Positions 35,601 through 42,709 of a stretch of DNA of 64,000 nucleotides are shown one piece after another (position 1 is the first letter of the stretch; the number at the start of each line of letters is the position of its first letter). This DNA comes from Secundilactobacillus yichangensis. GTDB lineage: Bacteria > Bacillota > Bacilli > Lactobacillales > Lactobacillaceae. The notes beneath the pieces were generated by a model. It saw only the letters and a program-made list of their open reading frames with translations, searched no databases and was not told the DNA's origin. The stretch is taken from NCBI RefSeq assembly GCF_016861565.1, contig NZ_BOLK01000001.1:309744-373743 (forward strand), in the 5' to 3' direction. Position numbers and translations under genes: made by a program.

Positions 35601-38600
35601 AGTTATAGTTATTGGCGTCCGTCTTATAAGTGTTAAAGGCGGTATCCATTGCGGTCGTATCCGTGGCTAAACTTGATTGATTAGCCCCGGTAGCATCCGT
35701 TTTAACTTTATTATAAGCCGTCATAAAATCATCATGAGCAGTTTGTAAAGCGTCTGCAGCTTGATTAAGCGTTGTCCCGGCTTGATAGTTACCTAAATTA
35801 GTCTTTAAAGCCGTTAAGTCGTTAGTTAATTCCGTATTGAACTGCCTGACGGCTTGATCATAGCCAGCTAAAGTTCGTGCTGGATTATTTTCACCTGTAA
35901 CGGCGCTAATTGCTGACTGGTTAGCAGTTTGAGTGGCTGCAGATAGCGCATTTAAAGCATTTTGATAATTTGTCACCGCAGTGTCTAACCCACTCGCACT
36001 TAATGGATTTGCTGTGAGATTTTGAATTAAATTGTTGACCTGGTTAATCCAATTATTATCTTTAGTTTGGCCATTGCTTAATAAATCAGTTAACTGATTT
36101 AAGTTAGTAGTTGTCGAGTTCGTACTGCTTGCATTAGCTGAATCAACCGCTTGTTTAGCTGTCAATGCAGCTTGGTATTTAGCTAAAGCATCGCTATTGG
36201 TTGTAATCTGAGCCTTAGCAGTATTGGCTTGATCTATGAAATCACTTAATGCTGTGGTATTGGCAGTTTGCTGATTCGTTAACGCAGTGGTATCAAATGC
36301 CCCATTAGCAATTGAAGTGACACTGGCAACTGCCGTATTAAATGCCGTGTAGGCACTGTCCAGCGGCGTCTGATCAGCCGTCAATTGATTAATATCAGCA
36401 GTTAAAGCGCTGTTATTAGTCACATTCTGACTGTCAGTTACTGCTTTAGTGATTTGTTTATTGATGTCTTTAACTTTATCGTTTAAATCAGTGGCCTTGG
36501 CCTTAGCGTCTGCCAGAGCATTAGCTAAATTCTGATTATAAGTTGACGCTGTCTGCAAATCATTCATTGCATCTGTAAAAGCTTGTACCGTTGCGGTGTA
36601 ATCAGCCATCGTAGCCGGTGTATTCAGAGCTGCTGGTTCGCTAACATGATTGGTATTAGCATAATCCGTCAATGCTTGGTCATAATCACTAATGGCACTG
36701 GCCAAGTCACCCTGCTCACGATCTAGCGTTGCTTTATCCTGGTCTAACTTTGTCATTTTGGTATTTAAGTTTCCTACCCAAGTACCATTATTCCAGTCAG
36801 GCGTCGCAAGTAGCTGATTCAATGCATTAACATCAGCATTAACTTGTGAACCATCCGTGTTGGCTTGAGCAACTTTCTGTACCGCCGCTTGTTGCGTGGG
36901 AGTGACAGTACTTGTCAAATTATTCACAGCAGTCTGGTAAGCTGTCAGTTTTTGCTGGTAATTTTGATAAGCTGCCAACTCTTGTTGATATTGTGCCAGT
37001 TGCGTTTGGTAATCCGCTTGCAGTGCCGGTAATTCGCCCGCTAATTGATCAAACGTTGCTTTAGCCGAATTATAAGTTTCCTGCAAAGACTTAAACAACG
37101 CTTGAGAACTCTTCAAAGTTTTTTGTGAGGCAGACACTGCGTCTTTGGCATGCTGCAACTGATCATTGGCTTCAACATATGATTGATGAGCAGCATCATA
37201 ATCACTTTTGACTTGGTTGTAAAAGTTCTGCAAGTTGGTCAATTTATTTTCAGCAGCTTGATAATTGGCAGTGGCCTGATCAAAGTCAGCCTTGGCTGCA
37301 GCGTATTGATCCTGTAACGCATTAAGCTGAGTCGTTAAAGCATCATGCTGGTGTTGAACATTTGCATAAATTCCCATCGCTAATTGATACTCTGGTTCAA
37401 TCTGATCATTATACTTTGATTTCAACTGATCAATTTGCGCATCAGAAATTTGACTAGCCGTTCGCAGATTTTCAAGCGCCTGTGCTTCATGATTTAATTG
37501 TGCCTGCTGCTCTACCAGCTGCGTATCATGCTGTTCATCTAGCTGATTTGCTTTCTGATTAAGGGCGGCAACTTGCGTATGTAAGCTGTTGTAGTCAGGC
37601 TTGATTGCCTCGTATTTACTATCAGCAATTTGATATTTGGCTTCCGCGTCATCGTATTCACTCTGCAATTCTGAAAACTGATTATTCTGTCTTTCAGCGG
37701 CTGCAGTCTGTTGCTGCCGTAACGTATCCGCTTGGTTATAAGCTTGTTGGGCAGTTAAGTAGTCTTGATACGCAGTATGATATTGTGCTTCAATCGTATC
37801 GAAATCAGGATCAGTGGCTTCACCTGCTGCTGATTTCTGATCATAATCCGCCTTGGCAGCGTCATACGTCGCCTTAATGGCTTCGTAACTGCTCTTTTGC
37901 GTATTGTAAGTAGCCAAAGCATCCTGGTAACCGGCTTCATTAAACTGCGTTGATAGTTGTGAAACACCAGCATCGTAGTTGGCCTTGGTAGTTTCATACT
38001 TTGTCTTAGCTTGGTTATACGCATCCACTAAAGGCTGATATTGTGCTAGTTGATCCTGATAAGACTGAATTTGTCTCTTTAAAGCGTTTGCTTTTGTTTG
38101 ATAATCAGCTTGAGCCTGATTAAATGCAGAAGCATCAGCTTTATACGCAGCCGTTTGAGAATTAAAGTCATTCAACTGCTGGTTGTAAGTCGCTTCAGCT
38201 GCTTTAATTTGATCATTTAACTGCGTATAGGCAGCTAAACTTTGAGTGTATTCATCTTTAGCTTTGTTATAAGTGTCTAAATTGGCATCATAAGTTTGCT
38301 TGACACTTGTTAGTTGCGTATTAGTCGTATTGAGCGCATTTTCAGCGTCCGTTAATTCTTGGTTATCCGTTGCTGCGGTTGTTGCCTGATTAGCCGCTTG
38401 CTGCTTGGCTTGGTTATACCTAGTCTCTTCGCTTTGATAATTCTGCTGCTCAGTCTGATAATCCGCTTTCTTTTGATTGTAATCATTGACACTTTGCTGA
38501 TATGCAACCTGTTCACTATTTGCTTGCTGCTGTGCAGTTTCGTACGCCTGTTTTGCAGCTTCATACGTGTTCTTCTGCTTAGCATAATCCGAAACTTTTT

Positions 38601-38916
38601 GATTGAAATCATTCACATTAACTGTATTTGGTGCAGCCGTATTATTTGCTGAATCATTTGTTTCGGAGTGAGTCATGGTCCCAGTATTTGAATTTGACGT
38701 ATTCGTCGAATCTTGTTGACTTGCTGGCGTTGCCGGTACGGCTGCTACAGCTGTATTAGACGTATCCGCGTGAGTCTCCAGTGGTCCAACTGTCATCATT
38801 GATAAGAAACTAATCCCAGTAATGGCAGCAAAAACCCAGACCTTATGAGTCTTATACATTCGAAAATGCTGCTTCTCCGAAATAATTGGTGCCGATGAAA
38901 CTTTACCTTTTAGCAT
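32644..38916 (-). CDS. Giant LPxTG cell-wall-anchored coiled-coil surface protein
   Basis: The 2090-residue protein starts with a KxYKxGKxW-type signal (HFRMYKTHKVWVFAAITG, about 17-34). Residues about 95-700 are a long coiled coil rich in Tyr, Ala, Gln, Lys. Residues about 700-1480 are a Thr/Asn/Ala-rich helical region with recurring NQ, TAYNT-like patterns. Residues about 1480-1705 form an aromatic, globular-looking module. Residues about 1705-2010 are a proline/threonine-rich wall-spanning stalk. The sorting signal LPQTG (2056-2060), a hydrophobic segment and KKKRQN follow. It should be secreted, attached by sortase and extend far from the wall, probably as an adhesin or aggregation factor. 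The module has no family I recognise. Its length and composition set it apart from the flanking genes. Confidence 0.9.
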   Translation of the reverse strand: MLKGKVSSAPIISEKQHFRMYKTHKVWVFAAITGISFLSMMTVGPLETHADTSNTAVAAVPATPASQQDSTNTSNSNTGTMTHSETNDSANNTAAPNTVNVNDFNQKVSDYAKQKNTYEAAKQAYETAQQQANSEQVAYQQSVNDYNQKKADYQTEQQNYQSEETRYNQAKQQAANQATTAATDNQELTDAENALNTTNTQLTSVKQTYDANLDTYNKAKDEYTQSLAAYTQLNDQIKAAEATYNQQLNDFNSQTAAYKADASAFNQAQADYQTKANALKRQIQSYQDQLAQYQPLVDAYNQAKTKYETTKANYDAGVSQLSTQFNEAGYQDALATYNTQKSSYEAIKATYDAAKADYDQKSAAGEATDPDFDTIEAQYHTAYQDYLTAQQAYNQADTLRQQQTAAAERQNNQFSELQSEYDDAEAKYQIADSKYEAIKPDYNSLHTQVAALNQKANQLDEQHDTQLVEQQAQLNHEAQALENLRTASQISDAQIDQLKSKYNDQIEPEYQLAMGIYANVQHQHDALTTQLNALQDQYAAAKADFDQATANYQAAENKLTNLQNFYNQVKSDYDAAHQSYVEANDQLQHAKDAVSASQKTLKSSQALFKSLQETYNSAKATFDQLAGELPALQADYQTQLAQYQQELAAYQNYQQKLTAYQTAVNNLTSTVTPTQQAAVQKVAQANTDGSQVNADVNALNQLLATPDWNNGTWVGNLNTKMTKLDQDKATLDREQGDLASAISDYDQALTDYANTNHVSEPAALNTPATMADYTATVQAFTDAMNDLQTASTYNQNLANALADAKAKATDLNDKVKDINKQITKAVTDSQNVTNNSALTADINQLTADQTPLDSAYTAFNTAVASVTSIANGAFDTTALTNQQTANTTALSDFIDQANTAKAQITTNSDALAKYQAALTAKQAVDSANASSTNSTTTNLNQLTDLLSNGQTKDNNWINQVNNLIQNLTANPLSASGLDTAVTNYQNALNALSAATQTANQSAISAVTGENNPARTLAGYDQAVRQFNTELTNDLTALKTNLGNYQAGTTLNQAADALQTAHDDFMTAYNKVKTDATGANQSSLATDTTAMDTAFNTYKTDANNYNSQVTAYNATNPAQQLTPVALDATTGTPSYNNVKLGLTAMAAETTANQAATKVKGDTDAVNSAMTALNTEVNAYNTLIGGTPTADALTAETAKVKTDQQNLKNTISSLLTDNTAYTTAMTAYQTASDAYDPAKPEVAAGIKTPTDATKAWGAYQKAVTDLKNNYSAYTGDGDTASITQLAKNNATMAKNLANVNGASSLTGVQQALQKKIDQINTAATELNQDATDWAALIKKAKTDGRWSLFLNDYNDDNNQKQPGLVTEYNKLITAAYKYIDAINGTTTKITPKDEFNNYDNKNVIYKLNTVDGVTPNSADESYQKVYDDYQTALTAYNQNASDSQKITATGLIAPDQMTNFQTDLEKNDGLIKQVATAFQQISDMAPDPVYNQEIRNRLDPKSTSYTGTTDGVTPPNNYNYFPTSMSAFLDPVPETDPTKMWQTTVATGTNDYLTSESPSTPNGRGVPTSDAISFSAHTDYAPTATDAAGNSYTPWKNPHTVADKILSPDLGFYDNRPDHQSDPAVANGLPEVFKWDGKDYYLAGLAFMTRENDKGILQPDDIYQVDGTSIKNFMYSEQWNLPPDKDDNVRFVFFYFPEIDFSKYFVDLPKAETPSLKTNNVTTTMDKIVGGNKVTEPINPLTTTLKDYDGPVGQKVTSQFESRFKAPKVPELSVTTPNQPNQTKPDLKGASLTPVTVPNVSYKKTNHLTGVGQLSLNTPVQPTKPTEVKNPTPPTKPSVPSVPSILPGGPKDINLAVTGITDVTAPAKPNIQTPNKPVEPTRPNISIQTPTPPVGPEKPANQPEKPGKIQPLNGDVPPLALNSVTPPDPMDKPDQPVTPWTPLKGVVPPTEPNRPTTPTTPPATPPTVPPTTTTPPTPIVPGTPERSQVPPEPQTPRNPEEPGNPIEPGTPEEGRVVEEDAKASVTPAQLQKANAAKTASVKLQAAQKAQQNAATKHLPQTGEKPENGLAALGLALLSSLGLFGFGKKKRQN

Positions 38917-39024
38917 CCTGAACCCCCACTTTCATTTCAACAATTTAAACAAGTTTGAAGAACCCTACTTTTCTTCACTTGTACTAATTAGTATTAAATT
39001 TACATTTAACTTTGAACTATTTGA

Positions 39025-39052
39025 AGTATAACATGGGAAATTGATTTGTTAA
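39025..39052 (-). promoter_or_regulatory. Candidate promoter of the giant surface-protein gene
   Basis: On the minus strand TTAACA (39047-39052) and TATACT (39025-39030) are 16 bp apart; the -10 box is preceded by TGT, giving an extended -10 (TGTTATACT). Confidence 0.75.
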
Positions 39053-39169
39053 CCCCCATAACTGAAAAATAGTTTACTAAAATTTTTAATTTTTTTGAAA
39101 AAAATGGTTCACTTTCAGACACGTGGGTACGCAAAACCCGCCCTAACGGTATTTCAAGCCAACAAAAAA

Positions 39170-39203
39170 CCTGACCGGCAGTCGTATTTGACCGCCAATC
39201 AGG
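39170..39203 (-). terminator. Terminator of the Bax-inhibitor-like gene
   Basis: CCTGATTGGCGGTC pairs with GACTGCCGGTCAGG on the minus strand, followed by TTTTTTG. Confidence 0.88.
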
Positions 39204-39245
39204 CATCTTTTAGTGATTCAAAATATCATCTTTTAATTTAGAGTC

Positions 39246-39950
39246 TTAGTCGCGGTCACCCATACCACCGAAAACCTGAAGTAATAAAATAAACAGGTTA
39301 ACGAAATCGAGGTATAACTGCACCGCACCAATAATTGCAAGCCCCGTGGACGTGGCTGCACGACCATCACTTTGTAAGTAAAGGCGCTTCATCTTTTGGC
39401 TATCCGAAGCCGTTAAAGCTGTGAAGATCACTACTCCAATGATGGAGAAGACAAAGGCAATCATGGAACTCTTCAACCAGATATTAATCAAGAAGGCAAC
39501 GATCAATGCAATCAAAGCAGAAGTTGCTTGGGCACCCACCCGTGATAAATCACGCTTAGTGGCGACACCGTAAACAGCCATGGCAATGAAGATCGATGCG
39601 CTAGATACGAAGGCACTGACCATGGTGGTACCGGTGTAAACCAAAGCGTACATCGACATAATCCCACCGGTCAATAAACCGTAAAACATTAACAGCACAA
39701 AACTAACTGCTGGCCGTTTCATCGCCTGCCCACTAACTAAGAATGGAAAGACAAACCACACAATCAGCGGCACGATCCGATAAGAACCCGTAAATAGTGA
39801 CATCAAAGCTGGCGTAGTAGAAACGTAAAACGCAGCAAATGCTGATAAAAGCACTGCAACCGCCATCCAACCGTACATCTTGGTTAGAAATTTGTTTAAG
39901 CCCACGTCCGCATTGATCACGCGCCGTGGCTGTTCATCGTAATTGTTCAT
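39246..39950 (-). CDS. Bax inhibitor-1/YccA family membrane protein
   Basis: The 234-residue protein has seven hydrophobic segments and the BI-1 pattern: FLTKMYGWMAVAVLLSAFAAFY near the start, and YLDFVNLFILLLQVFGG at the end, where the conserved Asp lies. Bacterial members are pH-dependent calcium leak channels or FtsH-interacting proteins. ATG 39950 follows AGGA. The frame runs 43 codons further into DNA that belongs to the right end of a degraded IS200/IS605-type element, so the longer start is spurious. The transposon remnant therefore abuts its 5' end. Confidence 0.92.
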   Translation of the reverse strand: MNNYDEQPRRVINADVGLNKFLTKMYGWMAVAVLLSAFAAFYVSTTPALMSLFTGSYRIVPLIVWFVFPFLVSGQAMKRPAVSFVLLMFYGLLTGGIMSMYALVYTGTTMVSAFVSSASIFIAMAVYGVATKRDLSRVGAQATSALIALIVAFLINIWLKSSMIAFVFSIIGVVIFTALTASDSQKMKRLYLQSDGRAATSTGLAIIGAVQLYLDFVNLFILLLQVFGGMGDRD

Positions 39951-39967
39951 TAAGGTTCCTGCTACTG

Positions 39968-40102
39968 ATAACTTATAAAAAGTTATAGATTGTTCTTGCT
40001 TCTTCCTATCCTGCCTCGCATGAGACTTGCTAATACAGTTGATGTGATAGTCCACAAGCGTTAATTCCCGGCTAGCCACCGGTACATCCTTTGAAGCCTG
40101 TT
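39968..40102 (-). mobile_element. Right end of a degraded IS200/IS605-type element with subterminal hairpin
   Basis: Between the tnpB remnant stop and the yccA-like start lies a segment typical of such right ends. GGCTAGCCGGGAATTAACGC (minus strand, about 40060-40079) is followed further on by a hairpin ATAACTT-TTTAT-AAGTTAT (39968-39986). In intact elements the tnpB 3' end and this segment encode the guide RNA (omega RNA) and the end hairpin is the TnpA target. Hairpin is seen; identity is inferred from position. Confidence 0.6.
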
Positions 40103-40870
40103 TTAGTATGCTAATTCAAAGTTTTCAGTATCCCTGATATTCACAGCCGCATTAATATCTCGATCTGCAGTATAACTACATTTAGGGCATTGATAGGTTC
40201 GCTCACTTAGCTTTAAATCAACTTTTTTACAGCCACATTGATGGCATAACTTAGAAGTTGGTTCAAACCGGCCAGTTAAGTGCACCGGAATGCCTAATTG
40301 CTGGCATTTAGTGATTAGTTTGATTCTGAAATTATAGAACCCCTGATAACTAACTGCTTTAGCTAAATGCCGATTTTTCATCATACCTGTAACATTCAAG
40401 TCTTCTAAGGCTATCCACTGGGGCTTGGTTCTCACCACAGTAGCGATAATCTTTTTTTAATAATCCGACTGGATGTTAGTTAATCGTTGATACAAGCGTT
40501 GCACTTTCCGCTGATTTTTAGCTAGATTTAAATCAGTAGCAGATTTCCCTTCTTTCTGTCTTCTAGCTTTCAGTGCATGATACTGACGGGACATTTGTCT
40601 TTGCATCCGTCGTAGACGTTTTCTGATGCGCCTTACCCGACTGCTTTTATTCTGATTAGGATACAAAGTACCATCATTTAGAATGGTAAATCCTTTTAGG
40701 CTAAGGTCAATGTCGATGGGGGGCACCTGTTAATTCTAGCGTTGGTAGTTTAGTCTGTTCCACTAAACAGGTCAAGTAATAACAGCCAACTTTGAATTTA
40801 ATTCGGCCTTGTTTAATCGAAGTGTGCTGAATCTTTCGACTTGATAGGTGAGTAACATCAGTTGGGCCGC
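40103..40870 (-). pseudogene. tnpB: tnpB (OrfB) remnant, 5'-truncated, with a frameshift and a nonsense codon
   Basis: Three pieces of a TnpB/OrfB RNA-guided nuclease are visible on the minus strand. The first, from about 40860, reads IKQGRIKFKVGCYYLTCLVEQTK. A shift at a run of six C (40718-40723) leads into IDIDLSLKGF, the RuvC-I-like segment, and the arginine-rich helix (40457-40726). A TAA at 40457-40459 then interrupts the frame: the same frame continues with KKIIATVVRTKPQWIALEDLNV, then the zinc ribbon CHQCG...CPKCSYTADRDINAAVNI. So a single nonsense codon, probably Leu TTA to TAA, separates these two. The N-terminal part is missing. It cannot make a functional protein. Confidence 0.88.
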
Positions 40871-41227
40871 CTTATTGAATTTAATCACCAAGGTGAGGTG
40901 TCCCTCATATTATACGGGATAGATTTATCCCAAAACGCATTTTAATGAAATTCATATAAATCACTACTTATATGCTATCAGCTAATACGGAAAATTTAAC
41001 TATCGACCTTAACCTTGTTACATTTTTATCTGACATATAAGCATACGCAATAGTACAGAAGCACCACTTTACAAAGATTGATATCCTTTTACAACAAAAC
41101 AGTTACTGCTCGTTCCTCCTTTTTAATATCCCTCATTAAGAATATATTCTAACAACCTTAGTGGAAAAAGCAATGAAAAGCGATTACTTACGACGTGAAT
41201 AAGTTACCTTTTAGAAAATATTAATAA
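40871..41227. other. AT-rich non-coding stretch between the tnpB remnant and murC
   Basis: No ORF, promoter of note or repeat was recognised in these 357 bp. It may include the decayed left part of the transposable element. No murC terminator is clear. Confidence 0.5.
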
Positions 41228-42559
41228 TTAGTTATTTTTCAGTGATAAATGGCTCAGCAGTTCTTCGTAAGCCCGTTCGTACTTCTGAACATCGCCGGCA
41301 CCCATAAAGACCACAACGGCATCATGATAGTCAAGCAATGGCGACATGTTATCCAGCTTCAGGATTTCTCCACCCTTATTGATCTTCTTAGCGAGGTCTG
41401 CACTGGAAACTTTACCGCTTGATTCGCGGGCCGAACTGAAGATATCGGTCAAATAAACCACGTCAGCAGTGTTTAAGGCCTTGGCGAAGTCATCCATCAA
41501 AGCGATCACACGGGAAAAAGTATGTGGTTGGAAAACGGCAATGACTTTTTTATCAGGATACTTTTGACGAGTCGCGTCTAGGGTTGCCCGAATCTCTGAT
41601 GGATGGTGCGCATAATCATCAATGATGGTCATATCAGCCACTTTCCGCTCAGCGAACCGGCGCTTAACGCCCTTAAAGTTTGAAAGTTCTTCTTTAATAG
41701 CGTCCAAATCGACTTCTTCAAAGTAGGCCACAGCAATGACAGCTAAACTGTTCAAAACGTTATGTTCACCAAATAGGTGAATGTGGTAATTACCCAAGAA
41801 CTTATCGTGATAGTAAACGTCAAACTGAGAACCCTTAGTTGTCCGCTTGATGTTACGGGCCTGGAAGTCATCCCGGTCACTGGTACCGTAATAGTAAATT
41901 GGCACATCAGTCTTCAACCGGCGTAAGTTTTCATCATCGCCCCAGGCAAAAATACCCTTAGTCACTTGGTTAGCATACGTCTGGAAAGCATCGAACACAT
42001 CGTTGATATCCTTGTAGTAATCAGGGTGATCAAAATCGATGTTGGTCATGATGGCATAGTCAGGCTTGGTAGCTAAGAAATGACGGCGGTACTCGTCGGC
42101 TTCATAAACGAAGAAGCGCGCGTTGGGCGTTCCCTTACCTGTACCGTCACCAATCAGGTAACTGGTTGGCGCGATTCCGGACAACACGTGTGAAAGTAAG
42201 CCAGTGGTACTGGTCTTACCATGCGCACCGGCGACCCCAATACTGGTATACCCTTCAATTAACTTACCTAAAAATTCATGGTAACGGTAAACGGGCAACC
42301 CCATTTCCCGAGCCTTTTTGATTTCTGGATGATCATCCGTGAAGGAATTCCCAGCAATGACCGTTAAGCCTTCGTGAATATTCGCTTCATCAAATGGGTA
42401 AACCGGGATCTTAGCCTGTTCCAGCCCGCGTTGCGTAAACGTGTACTGCGTAATGTCTGATCCCGCTACCTTATAACCTTTGTCATGAAGAATGAGTGCG
42501 AGTGAGCTCATCCCTGATCCTTTGATTCCAACAAAATAATACGTGGTTGTGTTGTCCAT
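41228..42559 (-). CDS. murC: UDP-N-acetylmuramate--L-alanine ligase
   Basis: The 443-residue protein has the N-terminal UDP-binding motif [11 protein letters not shown], the ATP-binding [10 protein letters not shown] and the central [13 protein letters not shown] signature. It adds L-Ala to UDP-MurNAc, the first peptide step in peptidoglycan synthesis. ATG 42559 (MDNTTTYYF) follows GAGG; the frame start one codon earlier is a TTG. Its neighbour is the translocase gene sftA, as in B. subtilis (ytpS-murC). Confidence 0.97.
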   Translation of the reverse strand: MDNTTTYYFVGIKGSGMSSLALILHDKGYKVAGSDITQYTFTQRGLEQAKIPVYPFDEANIHEGLTVIAGNSFTDDHPEIKKAREMGLPVYRYHEFLGKLIEGYTSIGVAGAHGKTSTTGLLSHVLSGIAPTSYLIGDGTGKGTPNARFFVYEADEYRRHFLATKPDYAIMTNIDFDHPDYYKDINDVFDAFQTYANQVTKGIFAWGDDENLRRLKTDVPIYYYGTSDRDDFQARNIKRTTKGSQFDVYYHDKFLGNYHIHLFGEHNVLNSLAVIAVAYFEEVDLDAIKEELSNFKGVKRRFAERKVADMTIIDDYAHHPSEIRATLDATRQKYPDKKVIAVFQPHTFSRVIALMDDFAKALNTADVVYLTDIFSSARESSGKVSSADLAKKINKGGEILKLDNMSPLLDYHDAVVVFMGAGDVQKYERAYEELLSHLSLKNN

Positions 42560-42667
42560 CAAAATCCTCTTTTCATCGTTTCAATGATTTAATTTAGGCC
42601 GACTATTGCTGGTTAATCAGCCATCATTGGTCCATATCAATATTTTAGCAGAGCAAACACTTCTTGA

Positions 42668-42688
42668 ACAGTGCATTTTCTGCACTGT
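42668..42688. repeat. Small inverted repeat between sftA and murC
   Basis: ACAGTGCA-TTTTC-TGCACTGT forms an 8-bp stem. It has no T-run, so a terminator role is doubtful. Confidence 0.5.
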
Positions 42689-42709
42689 AACATGAGTGGC
42701 TTTCACCTT

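Larger units (their letters stand above)
38917..39245. other. Intergenic region upstream of the giant surface-protein gene
   Basis: This AT-rich gap contains the promoter (39025-39052), an untranslated leader of about 100 bases and the terminator of the gene at 39246-39950. An A/T homopolymer-rich block lies at about 39065-39105. No small ORF is convincing. Confidence 0.65.

Noticed and set aside
37605..38652. Open frames opposite the giant surface-protein gene
   Set aside because: They come from the repetitive coiled-coil codons, have skewed composition and no ribosome sites.
39951..40079. A 43-residue N-terminal extension of the BI-1/YccA protein
   Set aside because: The sequence belongs to the transposon right end; AGGA and MNNYDEQ mark ATG 39950 as the start.
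40437..40460. Frameshift between the two tnpB fragments
   Set aside because: The fragments are in the same frame (288 nt apart, divisible by three); a TAA codon, not a shift, separates them.
42668..42688. Terminator between sftA and murC
   Set aside because: The stem is clear but no T-run follows on either strand.
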